A stretch of DNA of 64,000 nt, taken from Diogma glabrata. Taxonomy: Eukaryota > Arthropoda > Insecta > Diptera > Cylindrotomidae. The notes beneath the pieces are model-generated. The model was not told the origin of the DNA. It was given only the letters and a program-made list of their open reading frames with translations, and made no database searches. Every line of letters starts with the position of its first letter. The first letter of the stretch is position 1. Location of the stretch: positions 75,668,837 through 75,732,836 of the forward strand of contig OY856186.1 in NCBI GenBank assembly GCA_963693315.1, in the 5' to 3' direction. This document shows positions 1 to 64,000 of this stretch, piece after piece. A program made the translations under genes and the position numbers.

Positions 1-59
1 TTGCGAACGAGCCGTGTAGGGACGAGTGCAATATCTTTACGAGCATATAAAATGCATTT

Positions 60-575
60 AGGGTGACCATTTTTATTCTAAGTGAAATCAGTACAAAATT
101 TTAAGAGTTAAAACATGTATTATCCTTAGTCTCACCTAACCTATGTCTCTTCTAAGTCGAAAGGTGAATATGTAAAGCGAAGTAAAGAAATCTGGTTTTC
201 ATTTTTTTAGTAGTTTTAAGCAAATTTTGTTGAGACCAACACCATTAGTTTGTAAAATACAACTTTCCACCACGATTGCTGAAAACACAGGGTTAGAATT
301 TTGATATATATTTTCCGTGGGTAACTGTCACAATTTAAAAATAAAAGTTTTTTCCAAGTAATTTTTATTACAAGTTCATACCAAACGATGACTTGTATGG
401 TTTTATTTCCGTATTTAAATTGGAACTTAAATTAAAATTTAAGAATTTTCGTAAAAATCAGTACTTTCAGTACATAATTTTAGATATCAGTAAACATCAG
501 TACCGCATATTTATATCAGTACAGAAGCTATAAAATCAGTACTGTACTGATAAATTCAGTACGAATGGTCACTTC
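60..575. mobile_element. hAT-type MITE with subterminal ATCAGTAC motifs
   Basis: The left end starts AGGGTGACCATTTTTA and the right end, read on the other strand, starts AAGTGACCATT. The imperfect inverted ends are flanked by ATGCATT at 52-58 and 576-582, a likely 7-8 bp target duplication as expected for hAT elements. Inside, ATCAGTAC occurs at 87, 457, 496, 515 and 535, with near-copies next to several of these. Clustered subterminal octamers of this kind are typical transposase-binding sites. There is no coding capacity. Confidence 0.6.
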
Positions 576-1204
576 ATGCATTGCAGCTCGTGTTTTGTAC
601 TATGCCCTTTCTACCACTTATTCCACTTTCCACTACCACTTTCTACCACGTTTCATAATGCAGAAACGTATATACATACTTGAAAAAATAAATATTTTAT
701 TGCTAATTATAATAATTTACAAATTGTAGTGGGCTTTGTATTATTTCACTAAACATTGGACTTTTAAGTTTTTAACCAATATTTTGTGTTCGTGTCAGTT
801 GACCGCCCAATCATCGGTGCAGATTTCATTACAAAAAGAAATCTTTCAGTTACGACATTCTTTAACACATACTCATCATCAATAAAACATTTTGTTGCAG
901 GGAATGGATATAGTACTACTTCCTTAAAAACTTCCAAATTCAACGGAATTGGATCGATATCCCATGAGACAACTACAAATAAAAATTTTCGAATAGCCAA
1001 TAAAAATTTTGGTATACGTCTGTGTGTGGGTGGGTCGGTTTATGGGTGAGTGGGTTAAGTCGTGGGTGACATTCCTGCATAGGATCTTGATGAAACTTTG
1101 GCAAATGATCCAAGTTCACTTGAAAAAGGAAGATCTGGCTTCATTTCAAATTTGGACCAACTGACGGGGGTCTCCCGAACACTATCTCTCTCTCTCTCTG
1201 GCGT

Positions 1205-1330
1205 TTACATCCCATGGAGGGATTTAACCATCTGTGCAATCAGCTTCCAATCATCTCGTTCCTCTACCAGTTGACTCCAGTTTCGACATCCTATATCACG
1301 AAGGTCTTGGATGATGTCATCACGCCAGCG
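1205..1330 (-). pseudogene. 3' end of a non-LTR retrotransposon ORF2
   Basis: Reading the - strand gives RWRDDIIQDLRDIGCRNWSQ, then LVEERDDWKLIAQMVKSLHG and M-stop. The W-x-x-x-I-x-x-D-L-x-x-x-G and R-D-x-W-K-x-I-A / K-x-L-H-G pattern is the usual C-terminus of LINE reverse-transcriptase ORFs. A stop just upstream and the lack of any RT core show it is a short dead fragment. A short GA run (CT on +, about 1185-1200) follows the stop codon directly. Confidence 0.75.
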
Positions 1331-1403
1331 TTATCTAGGTCTCCCGAACACCTCTAAGTTTAAATTCTCAATTACTTCTAATCCCGGCTTATGATCTTAT
1401 AGC

Positions 1404-1810
1404 TTAAGATTTTATCAGCTTTCGGAGTACATTGGACAAAATGTTGGGGGGTCCACCATACATACAACAGGTGGTTTTTTTCAACATGTTTTTTATGTTT
1501 GTTGGGAGCATACAACATTCGTTCTTAAATGAATTTTGAAGACACTTTGGAAAAAGATGCAAATATGTATGACAAAGAATTGATTCGTTTTTGAGCGATA
1601 TTGAACAAAGTGGTGGAGGGGTCCCCCGAGCACCTGTTTTTTTGAAAGCCCAATAAAATCTGTACCTGATAATTGAATTGGATGAAACTTGGTACATAAG
1701 CCTATAGTTTGGTTCACAACAATTCTGCATCCCAACTTTCGGTTTTTCACTTCCGCTAAAAATTTTGATGTTGTAATATTTTTAATTTTTTTCAGTGTCT
1801 TTATGCACAC
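1404..1810. repeat. Dispersed non-coding repeat, copy 1
   Basis: The sequence from about 1410 to 1760 matches the reverse complement of about 39890-40200 in several ordered blocks. Shared parts include AGCGATATTG, then AACAAAGTGGT or GACAAAGTGGT, and TTGAATTGGATGAAACTTGG-like text. Another related pair is 1070-1165 and the reverse complement of 40440-40540 (GATCTTGATGA, GGGTCTC). It is probably part of one old transposable element. The open frames across it are not conserved between copies. Confidence 0.55.
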
Positions 1811-3484
1811 TACAGTCTACAATAATGAAGTTTTCAAATGAATATTTTGCGGGTGATTATTTTACGGGCGGTAAAGTAGAAATAGTATATTATTGAATTA
1901 GGAGCTAAAGTTGTACTTTTTGTGTTGAGTTAGTTTGGAAAAATCAATCATTTTAAACATGCCCATTTTTAGATAATAGATTTTGATTTTTTTACGTTAT
2001 TTTTCTAAAAGAAAATGTTCAAGGTCATAAAATGTGAGTTACTATTTTGATAAGTTCTTTTCTATATACCTACATTTTGAGCTGAGTGCTATTATCAATG
2101 CCATTTGCTTGAGGTGTTTTCCAAAAAAAATTTGAAAATATATCACTCGAGGTCGAGGCAAATTCATTTAGAATTTTTTTGGCAACTTAACTAAATAATT
2201 GAAACAATTATCTGTTAGCTAAAATGTTTTATTAATTTATAATTCTATATTAATGCATCTTTCTGAATAAGACAATATGCGTGATAATTGCGTTAGTAAA
2301 ATTATTAGTGTAATTGAAAGTGGTTGGTGAAATTCAATAATGTCTACATTTTAGAGAATTTCATTGGATTAAATTCATATAAAAATAAAGCAAAAATGTT
2401 TCCTTATAACATAACTTGCAACACACAAAAAGTTTTCTCTGAAGGAGTTTTTCTAAGAAAAAATGATAAATAATTTCGAATTGCAAAATTCAAGAAATTT
2501 CCAATAGGTACTTAATCTTAATCGCTACCAAAAATTGCTTCAAATAACTTGCAACGTTATAGCCACTACTGTAGAAGTAGTTGTTCAACAATTTACAACT
2601 ACTTATGCCTTTACTTCGTAAAAATTAAACAAAAATTATAAAGATGATCTGTTTTCTGTAGAGAATATGATCTTTGATATATTGAAATGAACGATCATCA
2701 TTTCTAATTCTAATCGCTCGATCATCGACTGTCTTTTTAATTTAATTTTCCTAGAAGTTTCAAAAAGAGTTAGTTCTACAGTTCTTGAATAAAAGATTTA
2801 AGAGTTTAAAATAAAGGACTTGGTGCAAAACAATTCTTTCTTCTACTTGCAAAACTCTAAATTCTTTTCTTCAAATGATCTAAAACGAGTGAATACCTGA
2901 TCGCATTGTCACGTTTTTTAACCTTACTTTGAATTGTCCTTACTCTCAACTCGTTAAACGTATTTTAGAAACCCTCTGGATTCGATTAGTGATTAGTAAG
3001 CACAAACACCACGTATTAATTATTCAACACAACTATAGTCCATCAACAACAGGAAAGCAATACAGCAAACACTATTCCTATCTAGAATATTCTTATAATA
3101 GTTTCAGAAACTCCATCGGTTGATTGTAGAAATTTCCAGTCCACAGCGTACAAAATAATACACTAACTTTCTCTTAAATGACACTTGAAACTTTATTCAC
3201 AATTAAAATAAAACTTCTATTTACACGGTTTTATGTTTATGATACAACGTTTCGTTTACAATTAATTTTTCTTTTAACATAATCACATTCCACTCAAACT
3301 ATTAACACTATCGCAGTGTAATTTTAATTAACTTTACATCATCGCAGTCTAATTTAACTATTTTAATTTTGCAAGGGGAATCCCTTATACACAATTTTTT
3401 TTTCTCAAATATTCCAGGTAAGTTCATTTTTATTCCTTACAAAGAAAACTCCAGAAATGCTGATGATTTTATTAACTTCCCGAT

Positions 3485-4500
3485 ATGGGAAGTTATTGTT
3501 TTTGGGTCGATTTTCGAAATCGGAATGTTTACGATATCTTTACGTTTCATGACCTCCTGAAGCTGTTTAGACTATTTTTAGCTGGCAGTCTGTATGTGTG
3601 TGTGTATGTATCGCTGTATGAGGAACAAATTTTGACCAAAGCTTTCTCAACAAGGGATGGCTCGATTTCAACGAAAATCATCACAGTCGATGTATCGTAG
3701 CGTAACTTAGAGCCCAGTCCTTTTCTGCCGCAATTAAATCATTTGTTTTTTAGTGGCTTCCAAAAAACTGAAAATGATCTCTTGGAAATATCATGAGAAT
3801 AATGATATCAAGGTCATTGACCTACCATTTTGATTGATAACATGTCAGCCATTTATAATGACATTGGTATACACAATTGCTATCTAAGTTTTTGAGTTGT
3901 TTAAGAAAATGTTATAAAACTACGTGTTATTTTCGTTACGATAACTCATGAGATATTGAGGAAGCTTTTGTATGAAAATGAGCTGCGTATACTTGAATAT
4001 CGAAGATCAGAGTTATTTTCAAAATTTGAAAATGGGGTAAGGGGGTAGTGAGTGGATTGCCTGAAATTTGAAAAGCTCTTTATTTTAAACTTCTTCAACT
4101 TTAAACACTCAGTTTTCCGCATAAGCATTTTGTAATGTTTATAGTAGTTTTGTATCTTCTGGTTCGTCACTTCGGGTTAAATTATTTTATTATTTTAAGC
4201 ATTTCACAACATTATAGCCTAAACAGTTATAATTTTTGACGAATCTTTGATTTAACATTTCAGTTAACATGAGAAAGAACTCATTAGTTTTTGGGCTGTC
4301 TTGTATACAGAGTGCTCGGTGTCTATTAAACAAATGATGATTTTTTAACTGTCCTGATATGTTAGGTTGTTTTGTATGATTTTGATATCGATATTTCAAT
4401 GACATTTTCACGTTTCAAGACCGCCTGAAACTGTTTTAAACAACTTATTTTAGTTCGCAGTCTGTAGGTGAGTATGTATTGTGTGTATGTGGGTGTAATT
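3485..4500. repeat. Two diverged copies of an unidentified repeat
   Basis: About 3505-3615 and 4380-4495 share, in the same order, a GATATCGAT / AATGTTTACGATAT-like start, TTTCATGACC or TTTCAAGACC, CCTGAAGCTGTTT or CCTGAAACTGTTT, CAGTCTGTA and a GTATGTGTGTG-like tract. They lie in direct orientation about 0.88 kb apart. No coding sequence or clear termini were found. Confidence 0.5.
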
Positions 4501-4864
4501 CTATTTAAATGTAAATTATTACAATTGATTTATCGTATATAAAATAAATAGTAATAATGTGTATTTGTGGTTAATCCCTAATTGAGCTAATATTAATTGT
4601 TTGATGACTTCTTCGTTTAAGTTTTTTAAAATATTTTTTTATTTTTTCTATTTTTCTTTTTACTTTGATTTATGTTCCAGAAAGCATATTGGCGCATTTA
4701 AGCATATGACACATTTAAGCTAGCGTCCATAAATTTCTTAGAGAAACTTAATTTATTCAAACTTAATCCCAATCCTTAGTTGGCATCGTTCCTTCGAATA
4801 TGCAGAGACGTTAATTAATAATTTATTATAATTAACAATAAACATGCCTAGCTTAGAATAAAAA

Positions 4865-4998
4865 ATAGTTATTTATTATACAAGGGAAAAAAGTAGTAGA
4901 TTTTAGCTCGAGGTTGTGTTGTCCCGACGCGAAGCGGAGGGAGACAAAAAACCGAGAGCTAAAATCTACAATTTTTCCCGTGTATAATACACTATTTT
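4865..4998. mobile_element. Palindromic MITE with CG-rich loop
   Basis: The left arm holds ATTATACAAGGGAAAAAAG and TAGATTTTAGCTCGAGG. The right arm carries the reverse complement, with AGAGCTAAAATCTAC and CCCGTGTATAAT. The loop contains CCCGACGCGAAGCGGAGGG, far richer in G+C than its surroundings. A smaller hairpin with CGGGAAAAAAGTA facing CTTTTTTCCCG follows at 5270-5300, and CTGTGAC / GTCACAG motifs lie at 5003 and 5365, so the full element may extend to about 5390. Confidence 0.55.
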
Positions 4999-5859
4999 TT
5001 TCTGTGACTGGATAAATATTAATATAATTATTGAAAAAATAATATTAAACAAATATTACAATATGTATATTCACCACACCATACGAATTTTTCTTGAATA
5101 AAAACTTAAAATTAAGTTTCATTTTATTTGTCAAAACCAGTTATTAACATCAAGAAGAAAACAGTATAACTTTTCATTAACATTAAAATAGTCATAAATG
5201 TTCATAAATATTCATAATATTCATCATTTATGTGTATATATGTATTTATATATATATTTTTATCCATCCGGGAAAAAAGTACATACTTTTTTCCCGGGGA
5301 AAAAAGTATTTTATGAAATGTAGCATTTTTGCACCTGTCAGCAGAAGTAAAATGTTAAACTTTTTTCCCGTCACAGAAAAAAAAATCATATTGTTTGACT
5401 TTACAGTCTCAAAATAGGCAGTAAAGTTATTTTGATATGTCTGTATACTTTATCCAGCAGTCTTGGCAACTAATTAGTTTTTAACTTTACGGGAAGTTCT
5501 TGGCGCGATCTTAAGGTCACTAATCCCACTAGTTTAATTTTGTTTTTGTTTTTATTATTTTATTTTGGGCTTTGTCTCTTTTTCTTGTGACCTTTATTTG
5601 AAATAATGTATGAGGGAAAATTGAGGTTAAATACAATTTTTTATTCCATTGCGATTATGTAGAATCGTAACAGTATATTTTGGCTTGCATTTAATTTTAA
5701 GCAAAATGGTAATAATTAATTGGTTACAGCGGTGGGATCGAAGCTGCGTCATTTCTAAATAATTTTTTTATAAGTCTGTGTGAGATGTATGCCTGTCTCA
5801 TTTTATGCAGACCTCAGTATATCATTCGGAATTTTCATATACATTTTCTTTTGTTCTAG

Positions 5860-59018
<53,159 letters not shown>

Positions 59019-59400
59019 TCATATTAGTGATATTTAAATTTAATTATGTAAATTTTATGACATAAAAGAAACATTTTGTCTGTTCGTTTAATAACATTTC
59101 AGAGAAAAAAAATCTCTTAGTTAGCTCTATGTACAAATTTAATCAAATATATTATGTATATGTAAATTTCGTTTTAAAAAAAAGAAAACTATCGCAAATA
59201 CTCAAAGTATTTTAAATTATATTTTTAAATGCACAAATTAATTAAAATTTAAAACCAATTAAATATAATACATATATATCTTGTTTATTTTTGGTTTTAT
59301 CATATAAATTATAAAATACAAATAAATTAGAGAAGGAAACAAAATTAAAAAACAAAATGTTAAATGAATTTTATCAATAAAGAATTACTTTATCTATTAT
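59019..59400 (+). terminator. spir: spir 3' UTR with candidate polyadenylation signal
   Basis: AT-rich sequence follows the stop codon. An exact AATAAA lies at 59376-59381. A less well placed AATAAA-like AAATAAATT lies near 59320. No other gene interrupts this stretch. Transcript data would be needed to fix the cleavage site. Confidence 0.55.
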
Positions 59401-60470
59401 TAAGTTTTGAATTTAATATTATATAAATTATTAATATATTTAACATTGTAGCTATCAAGAATTTAATTAATTTAGATATTTAAACAATATTAAGACGACC
59501 GATCTAATTTATTTAAAGACTTGAGTTATAATTGTAAATTATATTGAAATAACAATTAATTTATGTTATGAATAATTTGTTTTCTTAGATTTCATAATCA
59601 AAGATTTCTGAGAGACCCTGCAGCCTTTTGTGCTCCTCCATTGAGAGTTACTGGACCGAAAAGAAAACATTATGTGATCTGGCTTATTATGTGATCTGGA
59701 TTTAACTTTTACGTTTACCAAGTTATAATACCGCACCATTATCAAATTAACACCAGGAAAAATAGCTAACTTTTTAGTTCCAATGCAGTCAACTAAGCGT
59801 CATCAGGGCAACGACGTGTAACGGAAAAATGGGTGTAGTTTAGATAGGAACATGGGGCAGTGTTTAATCAATTAAAGTAACACAAGTGAGCAAAAAGAAT
59901 AGAATAATGTTTGTTCAGAGAGAGAAATCTAAAATAAAAATGCCGTAGTTTGGATAAAATTCGAAAACCACAAAGTGCATTAAACCTATCAAGCATTTAA
60001 AAAAGAATCACTCATAGTGCAATGCAAAAAGGTAGGCTGAATAATAAACTGCAGAAATCATGAATGACTCGCCACTCTTGATGCATAACCGTGCAGAATA
60101 TGACAGCAAAAAGACATTCGTCTAAGAAGACTGCTATAGAATCTATGCTTTCCATGTGTATGTCTACCATTGTAATGTTATACATTCTCTCACTTGTTGT
60201 AGAATGTAACGCGATCGTTACATTCTTCAACAGTTCTATAGTTAATTAAATATTTCCATAACAAAATCAAATCTTAACATTTGTTGGTATAGTAATATGA
60301 AAACGTTTAAACGAGAACAATATACATGTATATAAAATATAAAATAAAAAATTTAACATTTTCCGTTATGATTATGATGTCAATTGTTTTGTTTTTTTAA
60401 GCTGTCTATGATGTATTTCATTATGGTGATAAAAACTTTAGCAGGCAAACTGGAAATTATTTGAAATATT
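59400..60470. other. Intergenic region downstream of spir
   Basis: AT-rich sequence with no recognisable gene, RNA or element. The short frames on both strands have no supporting motifs. Confidence 0.5.
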
Positions 60471-60489
60471 TTGCAGTCGTGGATAAAAT

Positions 60490-60615
60490 AGCGTCTTGTA
60501 TTCGCATAGGATGATGGCAATTCTTCATTCGGATGATTCCCTCCACTCGCTGCGCTCGTTCCTTGAAACTTCATCCCCGTGAAGAGTTGCCACCATTCTA
60601 TACTCATACAAGAAT
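60490..60615. mobile_element. Palindromic MITE with CG-rich loop
   Basis: CTTGTATTCGCATAGGATGA, TGGCAATTCTTCATTCGGAT and TCC on the left face ATCCCCGTGAAGAGTTGCCA, CCATTCTATACTCATACAAG on the right, with mismatches. The loop CTCCACTCGCTGCGCTCGTT is CG-rich. Confidence 0.55.
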
Positions 60616-60624
60616 CTACTATTA

Positions 60625-61091
60625 ATGTTTATAATGGAAGTAATTAAGTGGACTGTATCGATGGTTTTGACTCAACAAAAAACTCAGAACACACTGATTC
60701 ACTTTTCAATAACAATTTATTTTTATTTACTTAACTCAACAATAATTTTTAATAATTTTTATGTTGTTATCTCAAACAAGGTTGCACAAGTAAATAAAAA
60801 TAAATTGTTATTGAAAAGTGAATCAGTGTGTTCTGAGTTTTTTGTTGAGTCAAAACCATCGATACAGTCCACTTAATTACTTCCATTATAAACATGGTCC
60901 TTCGAGCCGGATCATGTTTATAATGGAAGTAAGTAAGTGGACTGTATCGATGGTTTGGTTTTTCCTCAACAAAAAACTCAGAACACCCTGATTCACTAAT
61001 CAATAACAATTTATTTTTATTTAACTAACTCAACAATAATTTTTAATAATTTTTATGTTGTTATCTCAAACAAGGTTGCACAAGTAATAAA
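60625..61091. mobile_element. Rearranged BEL/Pao LTR copies in alternating orientation
   Basis: 60625-60732 and 60788-60895 are a perfect 108-bp inverted repeat around a 55-base loop. A third, slightly diverged copy lies at 60914-61091 in the first orientation. After the middle copy comes TGGTCCTTCGAGCCGG, a sequence typical of the BEL/Pao leader just inside the 5' LTR. The right-hand copy lies directly 3' of the BEL integrase frame and is therefore its 3' LTR or part of it. Confidence 0.7.
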
Positions 61092-61270
61092 AAGATTTTC
61101 AAAAATGTAAAATAAAATAATATTACATAAAAAATTAAAACAAGTTATTGGATGACAATAATATTTTATAATTTTTAAGAACCTTTATAAGGTTCTTTTA
61201 TGCTGGTTTAGACCGTGTTGGTTTAAGTAAAGTTAAACTGAACATCCTGCCACCACAAAAAAGCTGCAAA

Positions 61271-63484
61271 TCATTCATTGACCGGTAGTATGGATAATTT
61301 AACAACTGGCCTCTTCAATAATCCGTTTGCTGTTTGTAATGTAACTACTCGTACAACGTTATCTTCTCCTGGGTGAATTGCTACAACTCGTCCTAATTTC
61401 CATTTGTTTGGAGGTATATTGCTATCTTGTATTAGAACAATATCATTGATTTGGATTGATGCTGTATTTGTTTTCCATTTTGTTCTTTTTTGTAGCGTTG
61501 ATAAATAATTTAAGTGCCATTTCTTCCAAAAATCCTGTCTCAACCTTTGGATATATTGCCATCTAGATAAGTGATTCAATTTAAGTTCACTAATATCTGG
61601 TTCCGGCAAAGCAGTATATGGATGTCCAATCAGAAAATGGGCAGGTGTTAATGGATTTAGATCATCATCCGAGTTCACACACAGCGGTCGAGAATTAAGA
61701 ATAGCCTCAATCTGTGTCAATAAGGTTGCCATTTCTTCATAGGTTAATAGCGCTACTGATAAAGTTCTCCGTAAATGGTATTTTACCGACTTTACTACTG
61801 CTTCAAATATCCCTCCAAAATGAGAGCCGGTTGGTGGATTAAATTTCCATGTAATTTGATTCTGTGAAAGAAAATTAGAAATTTGATCATCATTTACAAC
61901 TTTAAATAACTCATCGAGATCAGTTTTAGCTCCAATAAAATTTGATCCATTATCGCTTATAATCTCATTACAAAGTCCACGTCGTGAGATAAAACGACGA
62001 AATGCAGCAATAAATAAGTCAGTTGACATGTCGCCAACTAACTCCAAGTGAATTGCTTTGGTGCTTAAGCAGATGAATACTGCAATGTATGATTTATTTG
62101 GCTTTAAACCTCTTCGTTTCGACGGTCGAACATAGATTGGTCCAGCATAGTCGACTCCTGTTGCTAGAAATGGTCTCACCAGGGTGACTCTACTGAGTGG
62201 TAAATTGGCCATAATTGGTTGAATTATTTGCGGTGTATATCTGGCACACTTAACACATCGTTTAATCACTCGTCGTATTAACAATTTACAATTGATTATC
62301 CAATAATTCTGCTTTAGAGTGGTGAACAATAATGTGTGGTTTCCACATAATAAACTTTGATGCGTTGTGCGAACCAGGTTTTCGGTTATGATGTCATCAG
62401 TTGGTAATATTATTGGGTGCTTCACATCAAACGGAACTGTTGCTTGCTGTATTCGACCTCCAACTCTAAAAATACCATTTTTATCAAGGAAAGGATTAAG
62501 GTTTAGTAATTTATTGGTTTTTGGTAATTCTAAATTGTTTGTTAATTTATTTATTTCAAATGAAAAGTTATTATTTTGAACATATTTAATTAAACAGATT
62601 TTAGCCTCGCTCAATTCATCGCATCCAAGAAAACCTCTACGTCTTTCTTCAAACTTTGATTTACAATTGTTAACATATCTTTTGCAATACGCTAGTAATC
62701 GGATGATGGTATTAAAATTTGAAGTTTTTGATACAATTATGTCTATTACTGATGAAGACGATGCCAAATTACAGACTATTGGTTGTTGAAATTTCAGTGG
62801 CCATTCTGATGTTGGCAATTTAAGCCATTCGGGTCCCGTCCACCAGAGAGTATGTACCAGTAATTCAGATGGTAACATACCCCTAGATGCACAATCCGCT
62901 GGATTTTGGTTAGTGGGTATGTGTTTCCAATATTTTCTAGGATGATGAGTGACAATTTGTGAAACTCGGTTCCCAACGAAAACATCCAGAGCGCGTGGTA
63001 ATGTTTCTAACCATGATAACACAATAGTTGAATCACTCCACATAAATGTATTAACTTCTCGGTCATCTAATAACTCCTGAATGCTGTTCATTAGCGTAGA
63101 AAGAAGTAGAGCCGCACAAAGCTCAAGTTTAGGAATCGTAACTTTCTTTTGTGCAGGAGCAACCTTTGTTTTGGCTGATACAATCGTTACTTCTGCAGAA
63201 CCATTTTCATTAATACATGAAGCGTAGACAACGGCGGCATAAGCAAGCTGGGATGCATCTGCGAAACCGTGCAATGTTATTGGTTTGCCAGTAAATTTAA
63301 GCCATCTTGGTATGGTAACTGTTTCTATTAAGTTTAATTCATTGCGAAACTTGCACCAATCATCCAGAATATCCTTAGGTAATGGGTCATCCCAGTCTAA
63401 ACATTTTGCCCACGTTCTTTGGAAAATTATTGATGCTATGTAACGTCCGCTATATTCGCCTAAACAACAATAAAACCAATTCAT
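61271..63484 (-). mobile_element. BEL/Pao retrotransposon pol, 5'-truncated: RNase H and integrase
   Basis: An intact 737-codon frame. The RT connection and RNase H-like part has acidic residues in FADAS (D76), KLELCAALL (E121), WSDST (D151) and PADCASRG (D197). The integrase zinc finger has H375, H383, C410 and C413. The catalytic core has GVDYAGP (D445), SDNGSNF (D511) and FEAVVKS (E561). The C-terminal DUF5641-type domain has LTPAHFLIG at about residue 612 and W-K-L-G-R-V. Gag, protease and RT are missing. The first roughly 15 residues do not fit the family, so element sequence begins near residue 17 (about 63430) and the start codon comes from flanking DNA. The gene is cut but its remaining frame is unbroken, which suggests a young insertion. 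Such enzymes integrate the element's DNA copy in the nucleus. Confidence 0.92.
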
Positions 63485-64000
63485 CTCCTTTTTCTAATAA
63501 AATTTATTTCATTAGTTTCAGTTCATTTTTACATTAATAATAATTTTAAAATTTTCTAATACTTAGTTAAATTTCGAATATACTATAAAAAACAAACGAA
63601 CGTACTCAATTTTATTTCCAATTCTAACAAACAGATGTCGTTGCTAATTTTTGTTGAATCTTTGGATTTACACGATTTGATTTTATTGATTGGAAGATGA
63701 AAAATCATAAGATCACTCTTCTCATGGATGTCAAAATTAAAAGTTGAAAATTTTGCATTCATGCATCTTTTCTTAAATTTAAGTTCAATATTAAGTAGTT
63801 AAATTTTTAATTAGAGTAAATTTTTAACATAGTGCAATTATAAGACTGAATCTAACAAAATATGGTGTGCAATTTATGAAATTTTTTTGCTATCCACAAA
63901 ATTGTCGATCGATCTAGTTTCGAACCGATAAGAACTTTTTATTACACTTTAAAAAAGTATATCATTCTCATCAGGGCTAGCCGACTAGATACACTACCAA
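63485..64000. other. Flank of the BEL/Pao fragment, nothing recognised
   Basis: AT-rich sequence without reverse-transcriptase, protease or gag similarity on either strand. This shows the retrotransposon is truncated rather than continuing to the window edge. Confidence 0.5.

Larger units (their letters stand above)
1..5859. other. Region upstream of the first visible spir exon (probable spir intron)
   Basis: No exon of spir or any other gene could be recognised. It holds a hAT-type MITE (60-575), a LINE end (1205-1330), a dispersed repeat (1404-1810), two copies of another repeat (3485-3720 and 4370-4500) and a palindromic element (4865-4998). The stretches 1811-3480, 3721-4360 and 5400-5859 show only AT-rich sequence with nothing identifiable. 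Confidence 0.6.

Noticed and set aside
1..5850. Missing N-terminal KIND exons of spir
   Set aside because: All frames were scanned for the E-E-Q-A-W-A-L-type motif of early KIND. None was found, so these exons are placed upstream of the window.

Overview
The window is strongly AT-rich animal DNA, almost certainly from an insect. It is dominated by one multi-exon gene on the + strand, the actin nucleator Spire (spir). Fifteen exons can be placed between 5860 and 59018, with matching reading phases and GT/AG boundaries. They encode, in order: the C-terminal part of the KIND domain, a WH2 cluster, a variable linker holding a Q-R-L-I-K-V-D motif, the Spire box, the FYVE-related zinc domain and the conserved C-terminal tail ending at a stop at 59016-59018. 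The first exons (N-terminus and most of KIND) are not recognisable here and must lie upstream.

The gene is built of tight exon clusters separated by micro-introns of about 58-90 bases (10.6-11.2 kb, 24.7-25.1 kb, 32.8-33.1 kb, 42.5-43.3 kb, 58.5-59.0 kb). Between the clusters lie very large introns of about 5 to 15 kb. Three single-base indels next to or inside short homopolymers break the frame in the Spire-box and zinc-domain exons (42.61, 42.99 and 43.03 kb). They look more like base-calling errors than pseudogene decay, because the rest of the gene is intact.

The large introns are filled with transposable-element debris. Coding remnants: LINE 3'-ends and reverse-transcriptase pieces (1.2, 9.6-10.1, 14.6, 16.1, 19.0-19.5, 35.6, 46.5-46.8 kb), a complete but dead Tc1-like element with TIRs and TA duplication (21.64-23.22 kb), hAT remnants (45.4-46.5 and 49.4-50.6 kb), a Crypton-like tyrosine-recombinase N-terminus (29.1-29.8 kb) and a fragment of a transposon-associated protein (8.6-8.95 kb). 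Non-coding elements: many palindromic or foldback MITEs (4.9, 17.2-18.65, 27.6-28.1, 33.3, 40.7, 44.3, 52.4, 55.4, 60.5 kb), a hAT-type MITE with subterminal ATCAGTAC motifs (0.06-0.58 kb), a tRNA-derived SINE (48.1 kb), an 850-bp unclassified insertion with an 11-bp target duplication (28.17-29.02 kb), a long CT microsatellite (38.2-38.46 kb) and a 4.3-kb foldback element whose arms are made of short AT-rich tandem repeats (52.86-57.14 kb).

Downstream of spir, after a 3' UTR with an AATAAA at 59376, there is an intergenic stretch. It is followed by a 5'-truncated BEL/Pao retrotransposon on the - strand with an intact 737-codon RNase H / integrase open frame (61271-63484). Its LTR side (60625-61091) is rearranged into alternating inverted copies. 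No complete protein-coding gene other than spir is visible. The species cannot be named from the sequence.
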